In this document: positions 43,357 to 53,500 of the stretch, in pieces
Layout of the letters: each line of letters opens with the position of its first letter
Numbering within the stretch: position 1 is the stretch's first letter
Program-made: the position numbers and the translations under genes
Assembly: GCA_017515425.1 (NCBI GenBank)
Contig: JAFWFU010000007.1
Location: 1-64,000 of the forward strand
Length of the DNA: 64,000 nt
Direction of reading: 5' to 3'
Source of the DNA: Mogibacterium sp.
GTDB lineage: Bacteria; Bacillota; Clostridia; Peptostreptococcales; Anaerovoracaceae
Notes under the pieces: generated by a model
Databases searched by the model: none
What the model was told of the DNA's origin: nothing
The model's input: the letters and a program-made list of their open reading frames with translations, nothing else

Positions 43357-46110
43357 CTAGCGTCCGCAGCAGTTCTTATACTTCTTGCCTGAGCCGCATG
43401 GACATGGATCGTTGCGCCCCACCTTCGGCGCGTCGCGGCGCACGGTCTCCTGTCTGCTCACCTTCTCTTCCTTAGGCGCCGCGGCAGGCATAGCTCCGCC
43501 GTGCTGAGGCGCAGGCGTATCGTCCTTATACTCTTCCTTGGCTGCGGAAGTCTTACCGCTCACCACATTTCGTCTTTCTGTGCGGGTGGAAACGGTTACG
43601 TTATAGCAGAATTTCACCGTCTCCTCTCTTATATCCGCGATAAGCTCTTCAAACATGGAGAAGCCTTCCTTCGCGTAGGCGACCGCAGGGTCTTGCTGTC
43701 CATAGCCTCTGAGCCCGATACCGTCCTTGAGCTGATCCATGGCGTCTATATGATCCATCCAGCGATTGTCCACGACTCTGAGGAGAATCATGCGCTCGAC
43801 CTCACGGAGCTGCTCCTCGCCAATCTCAGCTTCCTTCTCCTGATACATCTCATCAAATATGCGCTTTATATCCTCTCGGAGCTTGGTCTCATCAAGCCCA
43901 GCTTTATAGGAATCATCAACCTTGAGCCTTCCGCGGAACGCCGGAGCAATCTGCTCGAGCCCGTCAGTTATCCTCTTTATATCCCATTCCTCAGCGTATT
44001 TTGATTCTAGGACAACAGGGTCGATAATACCGTCGATAAGCTCGTAGGTCATATTCTTGATATAATCCGATACGTCCTCGCCGTCCAATACCATGCGCCT
44101 CTGGTCGTAGATGATCTCACGCTGTTTGTTCATTACATTATCGTATTGGAGCACATATTTACGAATGGAGAAATTCTTTCCCTCCACCTTTTTCTGCGCG
44201 CCCTCTATGGAACGGCTGAGCATTCCCGCCTCGAGCGGCTCGTCCTCGTCCATGCCGACCCTCTGGAGCACGCTCTGCATTTTCTCTCCGCCGAATAGCC
44301 TCATCAAATCGTCCTCGAGCGAGATGAAGAACTGAGTCGCACCCGGGTCTCCCTGACGTCCCGAACGCCCTCTGAGCTGATTGTCTATACGCCTTGATTC
44401 GTGACGCTCCGTGCCGACAATGCAGAGTCCGCCGAGCTCCACGACCTTCTGCTGTTCTCCCGCACGCTCCGCCTTCATCTGTTCGTGAAGCGCATGGAAT
44501 TTCTCCCTTGCTTCGAGCAGCTCCTCATCATCTGATTTCTCAAAGCCCGTAGCGAACGAAATCTGTTCCGGCGTATAGCCTTCCTTCCTCATCTGCTTGC
44601 GAGCCTCGAACTCGGGATTTCCGCCGAGGATAATATCCGTACCACGACCAGCCATATTCGTAGCAATCGTAACCGCTCCGAGGCGACCCGCCTCAGCTAC
44701 AATCTCGGCTTCCTGTTCATGGTGCTTTGCGTTCAGCACATTATGCTTCACCCCGCGCTTTTTCAGCATACTGCTCAGAAGCTCTGATATTTCAATGGAA
44801 ATCGTACCGACCAGCACAGGCTGCCCCGTCTGATGTGCGCTCACGACCTTGTCGACGATAGCCTTATACTTAGCCTTCTGATGAGCGTAGACGGAGTCGT
44901 CCATATCGTTTCTGACGACAGGCATATTGGTCGGAATTACGACTACATCCATATTGTAGATGTCGCGGAATTCGTCCTCTTCCGTCTTTGCCGTACCCGT
45001 CATTCCAGCCAATTTATTGTACATTCTGAAATAGTTCTGGAGCGTAATCGTCGCGAGAGTCTTTGACTCCGACCTGACCTTCACGCCTTCCTTCGCCTCG
45101 ATAGCCTGGTGAAGACCGTTGGAAAATCTGCGCCCGTACATCAGACGTCCCGTGAACTCGTCGACTATGAGGATCTCGCCGTCCTTTACGATATAGTCCA
45201 CGTCCCTCTTCATGAGATAATTCGCACGGAGAGCCTGATTTACATAGTGGTTGAGCTCCATATTGTCGGGGTCTGAGAAATTCTCTATATCGAAGGCTTC
45301 CTCACAAATCTTAACACCCTCGTCCGTCAGCGCTATCTGATTATCCTTCTCGTCTATCTTATAATCCGCCTCTTCCTTGAGAGTCCTGACGAATGAATCC
45401 GCCTTCTTATACATTGAGCTGGAATCGACGCCGCGCCCCGATATGATGAGCGGAGTACGCGCCTCGTCTATGAGAATTGAGTCGACCTCGTCGACGATAG
45501 CATAGTTGAGCTCCCTCTGCGTCAGCTCTTCCTTATAGGTGACCATATTGTCTCTTAGGTAGTCGAAGCCGAACTCGTTATTCGTACCATAGGTGATGTC
45601 CGCCATATACTGTTCGTGCCTCTCCTCACCCTCTACGGCGTGGATGACACAGCCGACGGTCAGTCCGAGGAATGTATAGAGCTTGCCCATCCATTCCGCG
45701 TCACGCTTGGCGAGGTAGTCGTTGACGGTGACGACGTGAACGCCGCGCCCCTCAAGGGCATTCAGATATGCCGCGAGAGTCGCCACGAGCGTCTTACCTT
45801 CTCCCGTTTTCATCTCGGAAATCCTTCCCTGATGTAAAACTATTCCGCCGATAAGCTGCACTCTGAAATGCCTCATGCCGAGGCTTCTCCATGCGCCTTC
45901 ACGGCAGACGGCGAAGGCCTCGGGAAGTATATCGTCAAGAGTCTCGCCCTCTGCGAGCCTCGCCTTGAATTCCGCGGTCTTGGCTCTGAGCTCTTCGTCT
46001 GAGAGGGTTTTCATCTCCTCTTCGTATGACTCTATGATGTCTACTGTCTTTTCAATCTTTTTGACTTCCTTCGCATTAAGGTCGCCAAAAATCTTTTCCA
46101 TTAAACCCAT
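43357..46110 (-). CDS. secA: preprotein translocase ATPase SecA
   Basis: 917 residues; drives protein export through SecYEG. The start at 46110 ([20 protein letters not shown]) is the family start; 11 codons further upstream from a GTG are spurious. Walker A is [13 protein letters not shown] (about 103), DEAD-type [20 protein letters not shown] about 207, second helicase domain [20 protein letters not shown] about 495. The zinc-binding SEC-C tail is [16 protein letters not shown]. Full length. Confidence 0.98.
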   Translation of the reverse strand: MGLMEKIFGDLNAKEVKKIEKTVDIIESYEEEMKTLSDEELRAKTAEFKARLAEGETLDDILPEAFAVCREGAWRSLGMRHFRVQLIGGIVLHQGRISEMKTGEGKTLVATLAAYLNALEGRGVHVVTVNDYLAKRDAEWMGKLYTFLGLTVGCVIHAVEGEERHEQYMADITYGTNNEFGFDYLRDNMVTYKEELTQRELNYAIVDEVDSILIDEARTPLIISGRGVDSSSMYKKADSFVRTLKEEADYKIDEKDNQIALTDEGVKICEEAFDIENFSDPDNMELNHYVNQALRANYLMKRDVDYIVKDGEILIVDEFTGRLMYGRRFSNGLHQAIEAKEGVKVRSESKTLATITLQNYFRMYNKLAGMTGTAKTEEDEFRDIYNMDVVVIPTNMPVVRNDMDDSVYAHQKAKYKAIVDKVVSAHQTGQPVLVGTISIEISELLSSMLKKRGVKHNVLNAKHHEQEAEIVAEAGRLGAVTIATNMAGRGTDIILGGNPEFEARKQMRKEGYTPEQISFATGFEKSDDEELLEAREKFHALHEQMKAERAGEQQKVVELGGLCIVGTERHESRRIDNQLRGRSGRQGDPGATQFFISLEDDLMRLFGGEKMQSVLQRVGMDEDEPLEAGMLSRSIEGAQKKVEGKNFSIRKYVLQYDNVMNKQREIIYDQRRMVLDGEDVSDYIKNMTYELIDGIIDPVVLESKYAEEWDIKRITDGLEQIAPAFRGRLKVDDSYKAGLDETKLREDIKRIFDEMYQEKEAEIGEEQLREVERMILLRVVDNRWMDHIDAMDQLKDGIGLRGYGQQDPAVAYAKEGFSMFEELIADIREETVKFCYNVTVSTRTERRNVVSGKTSAAKEEYKDDTPAPQHGGAMPAAAPKEEKVSRQETVRRDAPKVGRNDPCPCGSGKKYKNCCGR

Positions 46111-46145
46111 TTGTATATATTCCTTTCCTTTTATATAAAACACTA

Positions 46146-46191
46146 AATGCTTTCATTGAACATACGACGTTGCCGTAGTGTTGAAATCATT
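46146..46191 (-). repeat. hairpin element, partial copy 3 (stem A only)
   Basis: AATGCTTTCA (46146-46155) pairs with TGAAATCATT (46182-46191) in 9 of 10 positions and encloses TACGACGTTGCCGTA (46163-46177). Read on the minus strand the core is TACGGCAACGTCGTA, matching the plus-strand cores of copies 1 and 2, so this copy is inverted. It lies in the secA leader. Confidence 0.55.
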
Positions 46192-46194
46192 ATA
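46189..46194 (-). promoter_or_regulatory. -10 box of a likely secA promoter
   Basis: TATAAT on the minus strand, about 80 nt before the secA start. The -35 position falls on the end of the dispersed repeat (GTCGAA, 16-bp spacing), so the repeat may contribute to the promoter. Confidence 0.4.
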
Positions 46195-46202
46195 ATCTTT
46201 AT

Positions 46203-46251
46203 TAAGATCCTTCGACTGCGCGTGCACGAGGCACGCTCGCTCAGGATGACA
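46203..46251. repeat. dispersed intergenic repeat, TCATCCTGAG type, copy 3 (long form)
   Basis: On the minus strand TGTCATCCTGAGCGAGCGTG, a palindromic centre around CGTGCACG, then GCAGTCGAAGGATCTT. Longer middle than the other copies. Confidence 0.7.
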
Positions 46252-46282
46252 TGTGATTCGCTCCTTCAATAACGACTCCGCT

Positions 46283-46299
46283 GGCGCTCGCGCTCAAGC
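46283..46299. repeat. 17-nt word shared with 40277-40293
   Basis: GGCGCTCGCGCTCAAGC; contains the stop codon of the CNNM gene (TGA at 46296-46294). Confidence 0.6.
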
Positions 46300-47556
46300 C
46301 TCAACTTCCTCCGGTCTGTCCTCGACGCGAATGCGCGTCATCAGGGCTCGTCTCGAATCCGCCTTTGTTATCTTGACATTGAATATCTTATGCTTCGACT
46401 CATAGGCGAATTGGTCTCCCTCCTTAGGAAGCCTATCGAGCTCTATCATCACCCAGCCGTTTACGGTGGTCGCGTCCACCTCTATCTCCTCGCCGAAGAT
46501 TTCAAAGAAATCCTCAAGGTTCGCACCGCCGGCGACCATATATATATCCTTGCCCGCCTTTTTAACGTCGCGGCTCTGCACGGCGTCATGCTCGTCATAT
46601 ATATCACCGACGATTTCCTCGATAATATCCTCGAGGGTGACGAGCCCCGTCGTCCCGCCGTATTCGTCCACGACTATCGCTATATGCGTTTTTTTCGCCT
46701 GCATTTTTTTAAGAAGGACTGCGGCTTTAAGCGTCTCCGCCACATAGGCTACGGGCTTAATGAACTGCTCCGTATCCTTAATGCTCCTCACATTATTATT
46801 GTAGAAGTCCTTCTGATTCAGCACGCCGATTATATTGTCGAGGTCGTCCTCATAGACGGGCAGCCTCGAAAGCCCCGATTCTCGGAAAACCTTTTTAATC
46901 TCGGCGACCGCCGTCCCTCTTTCTATCGCAACTATATCCACCCTCGGCGTGAGTATGTCTATAGCCTCTATATCGTTGAACTCTATCGCATTAGCGATAA
47001 GTTCGCTCTGCTCCTCTCCAATGGCGCCGCCTGCCTCTGCCTCTTCGACAATGGTCAGCAGCTCATCTTCCGAAAACTCCGGCTCAGCCTTCTTCCCGAA
47101 AGCCTTTTTCAGAAGGATTTTAAGCCCGTTGAATATGAAGGTGAGCGGTGTCAGCACGAAGATGAGCGCCCTGACGAGGGGCGTCAGGAAGAGCGCCGTC
47201 TCTTCCGCATACTCTCTCGCAATTATCTTAGGGGAAATTTCCCCGAGCGCCAAAATGAGAACGGTAACTATCACGGTCGCAATCGTCGGGCCGAATTTTG
47301 CACCCCAAGTCGTGATACCGTAGACCGTAGCTACTGCCGTCATGGTGATATTTGAAATTGTATTGCCCACGAGGACCGCGGTAATGAGCTTATCGAAGTC
47401 CTCAGCGAGCCTTAGCGCATGTCCTGCCCTCTTATTGTCGTCAGCCGCCATATTTTTAAGCTTTATCTTATTGGCAGAGCTGAACGCCGTCTCCGTGGCG
47501 GAGAAAAATGTAGAGCAGAGCGTAAGCGCGATAATTGCAATCAGGTATCCGTTCAC
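46294..47556 (-). CDS. CNNM/CorC-type membrane protein with CBS domains
   Basis: 420 residues. The DUF21/CNNM membrane domain has four helices (about 5-27, 60-85, 92-112, 123-148) with ATETAFSSANKIKLKN. Two CBS domains follow (about 205-325; TPRVDIVAIERG, EYGGTTGLVTLEDIIEEIVGDI), then the CorC_HlyC transporter-associated domain (about 335-415; GGANLEDFFEIFGEEI). Family members take part in magnesium or cobalt efflux; the older 'hemolysin' name is not supported. It starts 9 bp after the giant gene, with AAAGAAAAG as ribosome site inside that gene's end. Confidence 0.9.
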   Translation of the reverse strand: MNGYLIAIIALTLCSTFFSATETAFSSANKIKLKNMAADDNKRAGHALRLAEDFDKLITAVLVGNTISNITMTAVATVYGITTWGAKFGPTIATVIVTVLILALGEISPKIIAREYAEETALFLTPLVRALIFVLTPLTFIFNGLKILLKKAFGKKAEPEFSEDELLTIVEEAEAGGAIGEEQSELIANAIEFNDIEAIDILTPRVDIVAIERGTAVAEIKKVFRESGLSRLPVYEDDLDNIIGVLNQKDFYNNNVRSIKDTEQFIKPVAYVAETLKAAVLLKKMQAKKTHIAIVVDEYGGTTGLVTLEDIIEEIVGDIYDEHDAVQSRDVKKAGKDIYMVAGGANLEDFFEIFGEEIEVDATTVNGWVMIELDRLPKEGDQFAYESKHKIFNVKITKADSRRALMTRIRVEDRPEEVEA

Positions 47557-47565
47557 TTTTCTTTC

Positions 47566-50500
47566 CTAGTCCTCCAGCTTCCTCACAATGCTCCAATCAA
47601 TCGTCGTATCAATCGCCGGCTCATTGTAATTGTCGCTGTCATAGGTCAGATAAGCCTTGGCTGTATATGTACCTATGGCGGACGCTCTATTGTCTCTATA
47701 TCTGACGCCTATGGAATTCGGGAGGTTGCAGAGCGATATGCTCTTATCTCTTCCGTCGTACTCAAAAGGTCTCTCATACGTCCAATGAACATTGTCGGTC
47801 TCATAGGACGCCTTCTCGATAGTCCATCTGAGGTCTGGAATATCATCAACCTCGCAGTTTCTTGTATCATAGGTCATTCTCGCACGCGCATTATATGTGC
47901 CCGCGTTAATCTTGCTATTGTCGATATAGATGACCTCTACTTCCTTAGGCACTCCTACCAGGCGGACTTCCTTAGGCTGTCCGTCGTAGACCATGAGGGT
48001 TCCCTTCTCATAATCCCACCTGACATTGGATATATCAATCTTTCTCTTCTCGATTCTCCATTTGAACTCAGGCATCATAGGCTCTTCATAATTATTCCTA
48101 TCTCTGTATCTAAGCTTAGCCTCCGCCATATATGAGCCGACCTCGACGGCTTTGTTCCCCGTATAGGTCTCCACCTTGACTCCCTCAGGAAGCCCGACGA
48201 CTCTGACCTTCTTCTCCTTGCCGCTGTAGATGAGATCGCTGTCATATACCCAGCGCGCCTCCGACATATCATAGGTAGCCTTCTCAATCTGCCACCAGCA
48301 GCCGCTGACAGGCGATGGCTGTTCGTAGTTGGCAGGGTCGAGCGCTTCCACCTTCGCCATGGCTTCGAAGCTTCCGGCGTCGACCGCGGTATTATCGCTG
48401 TATGTTACTGTGACAGTCTCCGGCAGCCCTATGAGGCTTACTCCCTTTTCCTCGCCGTCATAGGTGAATGGCTCCGAGTAGTTCCACCTGACCTTAGACA
48501 TATCTATAGGAGCCTTTACAATCTCCCATTTGCATTTTGGAAGCTCCAAAGGTCTGTAGTTCGAACCGTCCTTGCTCATCAGAGTGGCAGATGCGTAGTA
48601 GACGCCCGCCTCTGTAGCGTGATTTCCTTCGTAGACGACATCAAAGCCTTCCGGAATTCCCTCCAGCTTAATCTCGTCCGTCTGACCGAGCAGTCTTTCG
48701 AAGAGTCCCCTCTTCTGAACATTCTTGGCAAGGCTTATGCCCTTCTCGGTTCCGTCATATACGAAAGGCTTCGTATAATTCCAGCGAATTTCAGCCGGGT
48801 CTACAGGGATGGCCGCTCTGCTTATGCGCCATCTGAAATTGCCGAATTCAGGCTTCTCGTAGTTTCTCTCATCATACTCGAAGCTTACGCCCGCCTCGTA
48901 GTTTCCGACCGCCGAGGCGATATTGCCCTTGTATACAGGAGCGATTCCCGCAGGAAGCCCGACGAGCTCCACGGTCTTTTCCTCGCCGTCATAGGTGAAG
49001 TCGTCCACCTCCTGCCATGCCACGCGCGACATATCGACAGGGGCTTTCCTTATTCTCCAATGGCAGTCCTTAACCCTCGGCACATTGTAATTGTCATAGT
49101 CTCCGAAGAGCTCCGCCTTCGCAATATATTCGCCAGCCTCCGAGGAAGTATTGTCCGCATAAACCGCTGTGACCCCCTCAGGCAGTCCCTTGAGGACTAC
49201 AGTCCTCTCGCCGCCGTCGTATACCGTTTCGAAGTCGCCTTCCCATCTCGTATCCGTCATATCGTAGTCCGCCTTCGTGATTTCCCACATGCAGCCCGAT
49301 ATGCTCGGCGTATTGTAGTTTGCGGGGTCGATCGGCGCGAGCTCCGCATGAGCCAGATAGCTGCCACTCGCCGTCGCCTCGTTTCCGCTGTATGAAGCCT
49401 CCAAAAGCTCTGAGAGACCTTGAAGCTTTACGCTCTTCACCTCGCCGTCATAGACAAACGCCTGCGAATAATCCCATCTGAGCTCTCTGATGTCCACGTC
49501 CGCCTTTTCGATAGTCCAGACGCAGCTCATCTCCTCAGGCACATTGAAGTCGTCCGTCTCAGTCTTGAAATAAGCAATCGCCTTATACGTTCCGGCATCC
49601 GTCATCTCGTTGTTCTCATAGCTAACCTTTATGCCCTCGGGAATATCCTTGAGCTCCACCTTCTTAGGCTTGCCGTCGTAGACGAAGCTTGCAGCATAGT
49701 CCCAATGCACCTTATGCATATTATGCGTAGCCTTGGAAATGCTCCACGGAATTGTGAAAGGCTCCGGTGCTCTGAAATTGCTGTCATTCGAAGTGAAGGT
49801 CGCCGTCGCGCTGTATTCGCCCGCGCGGGTTCCGCTATTGCCCTGATAAGTCGCCTCTATGCTCTCGGGCAGTCCGACGAGCTCGATACTCTTCCTCTTT
49901 CCGTCGAAGGTGAATTTATCCGTCGAATAATCCCAGCGAACCTGAGACATATCAAATTCCGCAGGTACTATCTCCCAATCGCAGTCGCTGACAGCCGGGG
50001 TATTATAGTTGATCGGGTCGGAAACGGAAAGTACCGCCTTCGCCGTATAGCTTCCGACGTCCTTCGCCTCGTTCCCCGTATAGATAGCACTCACACCGTT
50101 CGGAAGGTGTTCGAGCATTACGCCCTGGTCTCTTCCATTATATATCTTCGCATTTTCGTAATCCCAGGTCACCGCAGACATCTCATAGTCAGCCTTGGCG
50201 ATCTGCCATTTGCAGTTCTCGACCGTGGGTTTGTTGAAATTGTCCCTGTCGTAAGGAATGAGCTCCGCCACAGCCTCGTAAGAACCCGTATCCGCAGCCG
50301 CATTGCCCGAATAAATCGCCCTCACGCCGTCAGGCAGTCCTCTCAGAATGACCTCATGCATACGTCCGTCGTATTTAATGCTTCCGTCATAATCCCATGC
50401 GACATTCGACATATCGTAGTCGTTCTTGGCAATCTCCCATTCGAGATCCTCGAAGGTCGGGATATTATAATTCATGCTATCCGCCACCTTAAATGATACG

Positions 50501-53500
50501 CTCGCCTTGTAGATGCCCGCGTCAGTCGCAATATTTCCTCTGTATATAGGAGTGACGCCCTCGGGATAGCCCTTCAGGATAACCCTGTATTCGCTGCCGC
50601 TATACACATAGGGGTGTTCGTAATCCCAATAGACATGGCTCATATCGTAGTCGCCCTTTTCAATTCGCCATGTGAGGTTTTCAATCCTCTTCTTGCTGCG
50701 GTTCTCCGCGTCCTCGGGGACGATTTCCACAGACGCCACATAGGTACCGGCGAGAAGAGCGCTCGCATTGCTGTATTCCGCATGGCTTCCCTCTGGGAGG
50801 CCCTTTACCTCGACGGTCTTTTCTCTTCCGTCATAGATGAACGGCTGCTCGTAATCCCAGCGGACTGCCGATGTGTCCACCTCGGATTGGTCGATAACCC
50901 AATGGCAGGCAGCAACTTCCGGTCTCTCGTAGTTCTTCTCGTCATATTTGAAGTTCACCTTTGCGGTATATTTGCCCGCGCCGCTCGCGGCATTGCCCTC
51001 GTAGACCGGTTCGAGACCCTCAGGCAGACCCGAAAGTCTCACGCTCTTTTCAATTCCGTCATAGAGGAATTCCCTCTCGTCCTGCCAGACGGTATTGCTC
51101 ATATCGAATCTGGCTTTTTTAATACTCCAATCGAGTATCATATCGGGGATATTGTCGTAGTAGTTATCCGCGTCCGCAACCTTAAACTCCGCCACGGCAT
51201 TATATGCCCCGGCGTCCGTCGCACTCGCATTCCTATAGCTTACCTTGACGCCGCTCGGCAGGTTCACCAGCTTTACGGTCTTTAGCCTGCCGTCATATGT
51301 GAACGCCGAGTCGTAATCCCAATGCACGCCGGACATATCAAAGGTAGCCTTTCCGATCTCCCACGAATGCCCTATATCCTTAGGCGCGCTGAAATTAGCG
51401 TCGTCTACAGCCGTAAAGGACGCCTTGGCATAATACCTTCCGGCATTGACCGCCGTATTTGACGAATAAGCCACATTCACCGCGTCTCCGAGATTGCTTA
51501 TAATCTCGACCTTCTTCTCTTTTCCGTCGTAGATGAAATCCGTGCAGTCCGTCCATTCGACCTCGTTCATCACGGCTTCCGCCTTGTTTATCGCCCAAGT
51601 GCAGCCGCTGATCTTCGGCACCTCATAATTGACGGGATCCGCAGGCACGAGAGTCGCGCTCGCCACATATTTGCCCGTTTCCACTCTCGAATTACCCGAA
51701 TACTCCGCCTTGAGCCCCTCAGGGATATTCTCCAGCAGCACACTATGCTCGCTGCCGTCATAGGTAAACGCGTTCGTATAGGACCATCTGACGTCCGAGA
51801 CGTCGATCCTCTTCCTGTTAATCTTCCACTGACAGTCCATCGGATCCTCGGCGTGCATATTGTCCTCGTCGTAGACGAGATGTGCCTGAGCATTGTAAAT
51901 GCCCGCGTTGAGCGCCAGATTGCCCTCGTATTCCGCACCTACTCCTTCAGGGAGCCCGAGCAGCTCTATCTTCTTGATTTCTCCGTCGAAGGTGAACGGA
52001 CCCTCATAGCTCCACCTCACCTGCGACATATCCACTTCGCGCTTGATAATCTCCCAATCGCAGAAAATATCGTCGGGAGTCGCGTAATTATGTGTATCCT
52101 GATTGAAGAACGAAGCCCTCGCCTTGTATGTGCCCGCGCTTATTCCTTCGTTTCCGCTGTATCTGACCTCAAGATCCTCAGGCACGCAATGAAGCTCCAC
52201 TGAATGAGTCTTGCCGTCATAGGTATATCTCGTCCTCTCAGACCATGTCATCTGTGAGAGATTGTATCTAGCCTTGGAAATCTCCCATTCGTATTCGGCA
52301 GGCCCCGTCGTGCAGTAATTGCCGCGCACCGAAGCCCTCGCGAGGTATTTGCCCGCAAGAGTCTCGCTCTCGCCCGTATATTCGACGAGAACGTCATCAG
52401 GAAGATTCGTAATATAGACGGATTTTCCCGTGCCGTCATATACGAAGTCCTCATAGGACGACCAGACCAGCTTCGAAGGGTCTATAACCGCCTTTCTAAT
52501 CTCCCAAATGCAGGGGTTGATGTCCTGCGGTTTCTCATAATTTACTGCGTCGTAATGCAGGGTAGCCCTCGCCGTATAGACTCCGGCGTCCTTCGCTATA
52601 TTGTCCTCATAGGTCGCCGTAACGCCGTGCGGAAGCCCCTTGAGCTCCACTCTGTACTCGACGCCCGTATAGCCGAACGCTCCCTCATAGTCCCAGCGCA
52701 CGTCGGACATATCCAGCACAGCCTTTTTTACCGTCCATTCATGCTCTCTTACTATCAGAGGCTCGTTGAAATTATCCTGGTCGTAGTCAAAGCTGAAACT
52801 CGCCACATAGCTTCCCGCGTCAATCGCCGTATTGCCCGTATATATGGGCTCTATGCCTTCCGGGAGACCTTCGACCCAGACCTTCTTTTGCTCGCCGTCA
52901 TATACCATATCCTCCTGCTCAGCCCAGCGCACGGCTGACATATCTATATTTGCCCTGCCGATACTGAGTCTGACAGGCTCGGAAACGGATTCTCCCACTT
53001 CATTCGAAGCATGAAGCCTGAGGAGATAGCCGTCGCAGGATACGGGAAGAATCGTATTGTGGTCTATCGGAGTCCAGCTGTCCTCTTCACCCGTCGGGCT
53101 TATCTCGAGATAGCCCGTAATATCCGGCGCATTGATTGAACGGATTTCAGGAAGCTCGAAGGGGATAGGCTGTCCGAATGTGAAATGCTCTACCTTTTTG
53201 ATTGCGCCAATCACGGGAGCATACGCCCATACCGCATAGACGTCCATATCCTCATCAACGCAGTCAATGACCTCTCCTGCGCTAATCACCTCTCCTTCGC
53301 CCTCCGGCGTCGTTCTCCAACCTATGAATTTGCTATTATCCGTAGGAGCGTCGAAGAAGCTCTCTTCCATAATATATTTGTAGTTCGGAACGGTCTGCCT
53401 CTCGACGACGATGTCGGCGTCTGTTCCGCTGTGGTATCTAACTGTAAATCCCTCTGCCGATATGACTCTGGCTCTCCTATATCTGCCCTCGTCCTTCACC

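Noticed and set aside
46111..46143. GTG start 11 codons upstream of secA
   Set aside because: SecA proteins begin at the [10 protein letters not shown] region; the extra residues look unrelated.
48619..51285. Long plus-strand open frames (258, 358 and 223 codons) opposite the giant repeat gene
   Set aside because: They mirror the repeat period of the minus-strand gene, lack ribosome sites and arise from its codon usage. The same applies to plus-strand frames at 1809-2306, 2865-3638 and 46390-47355.
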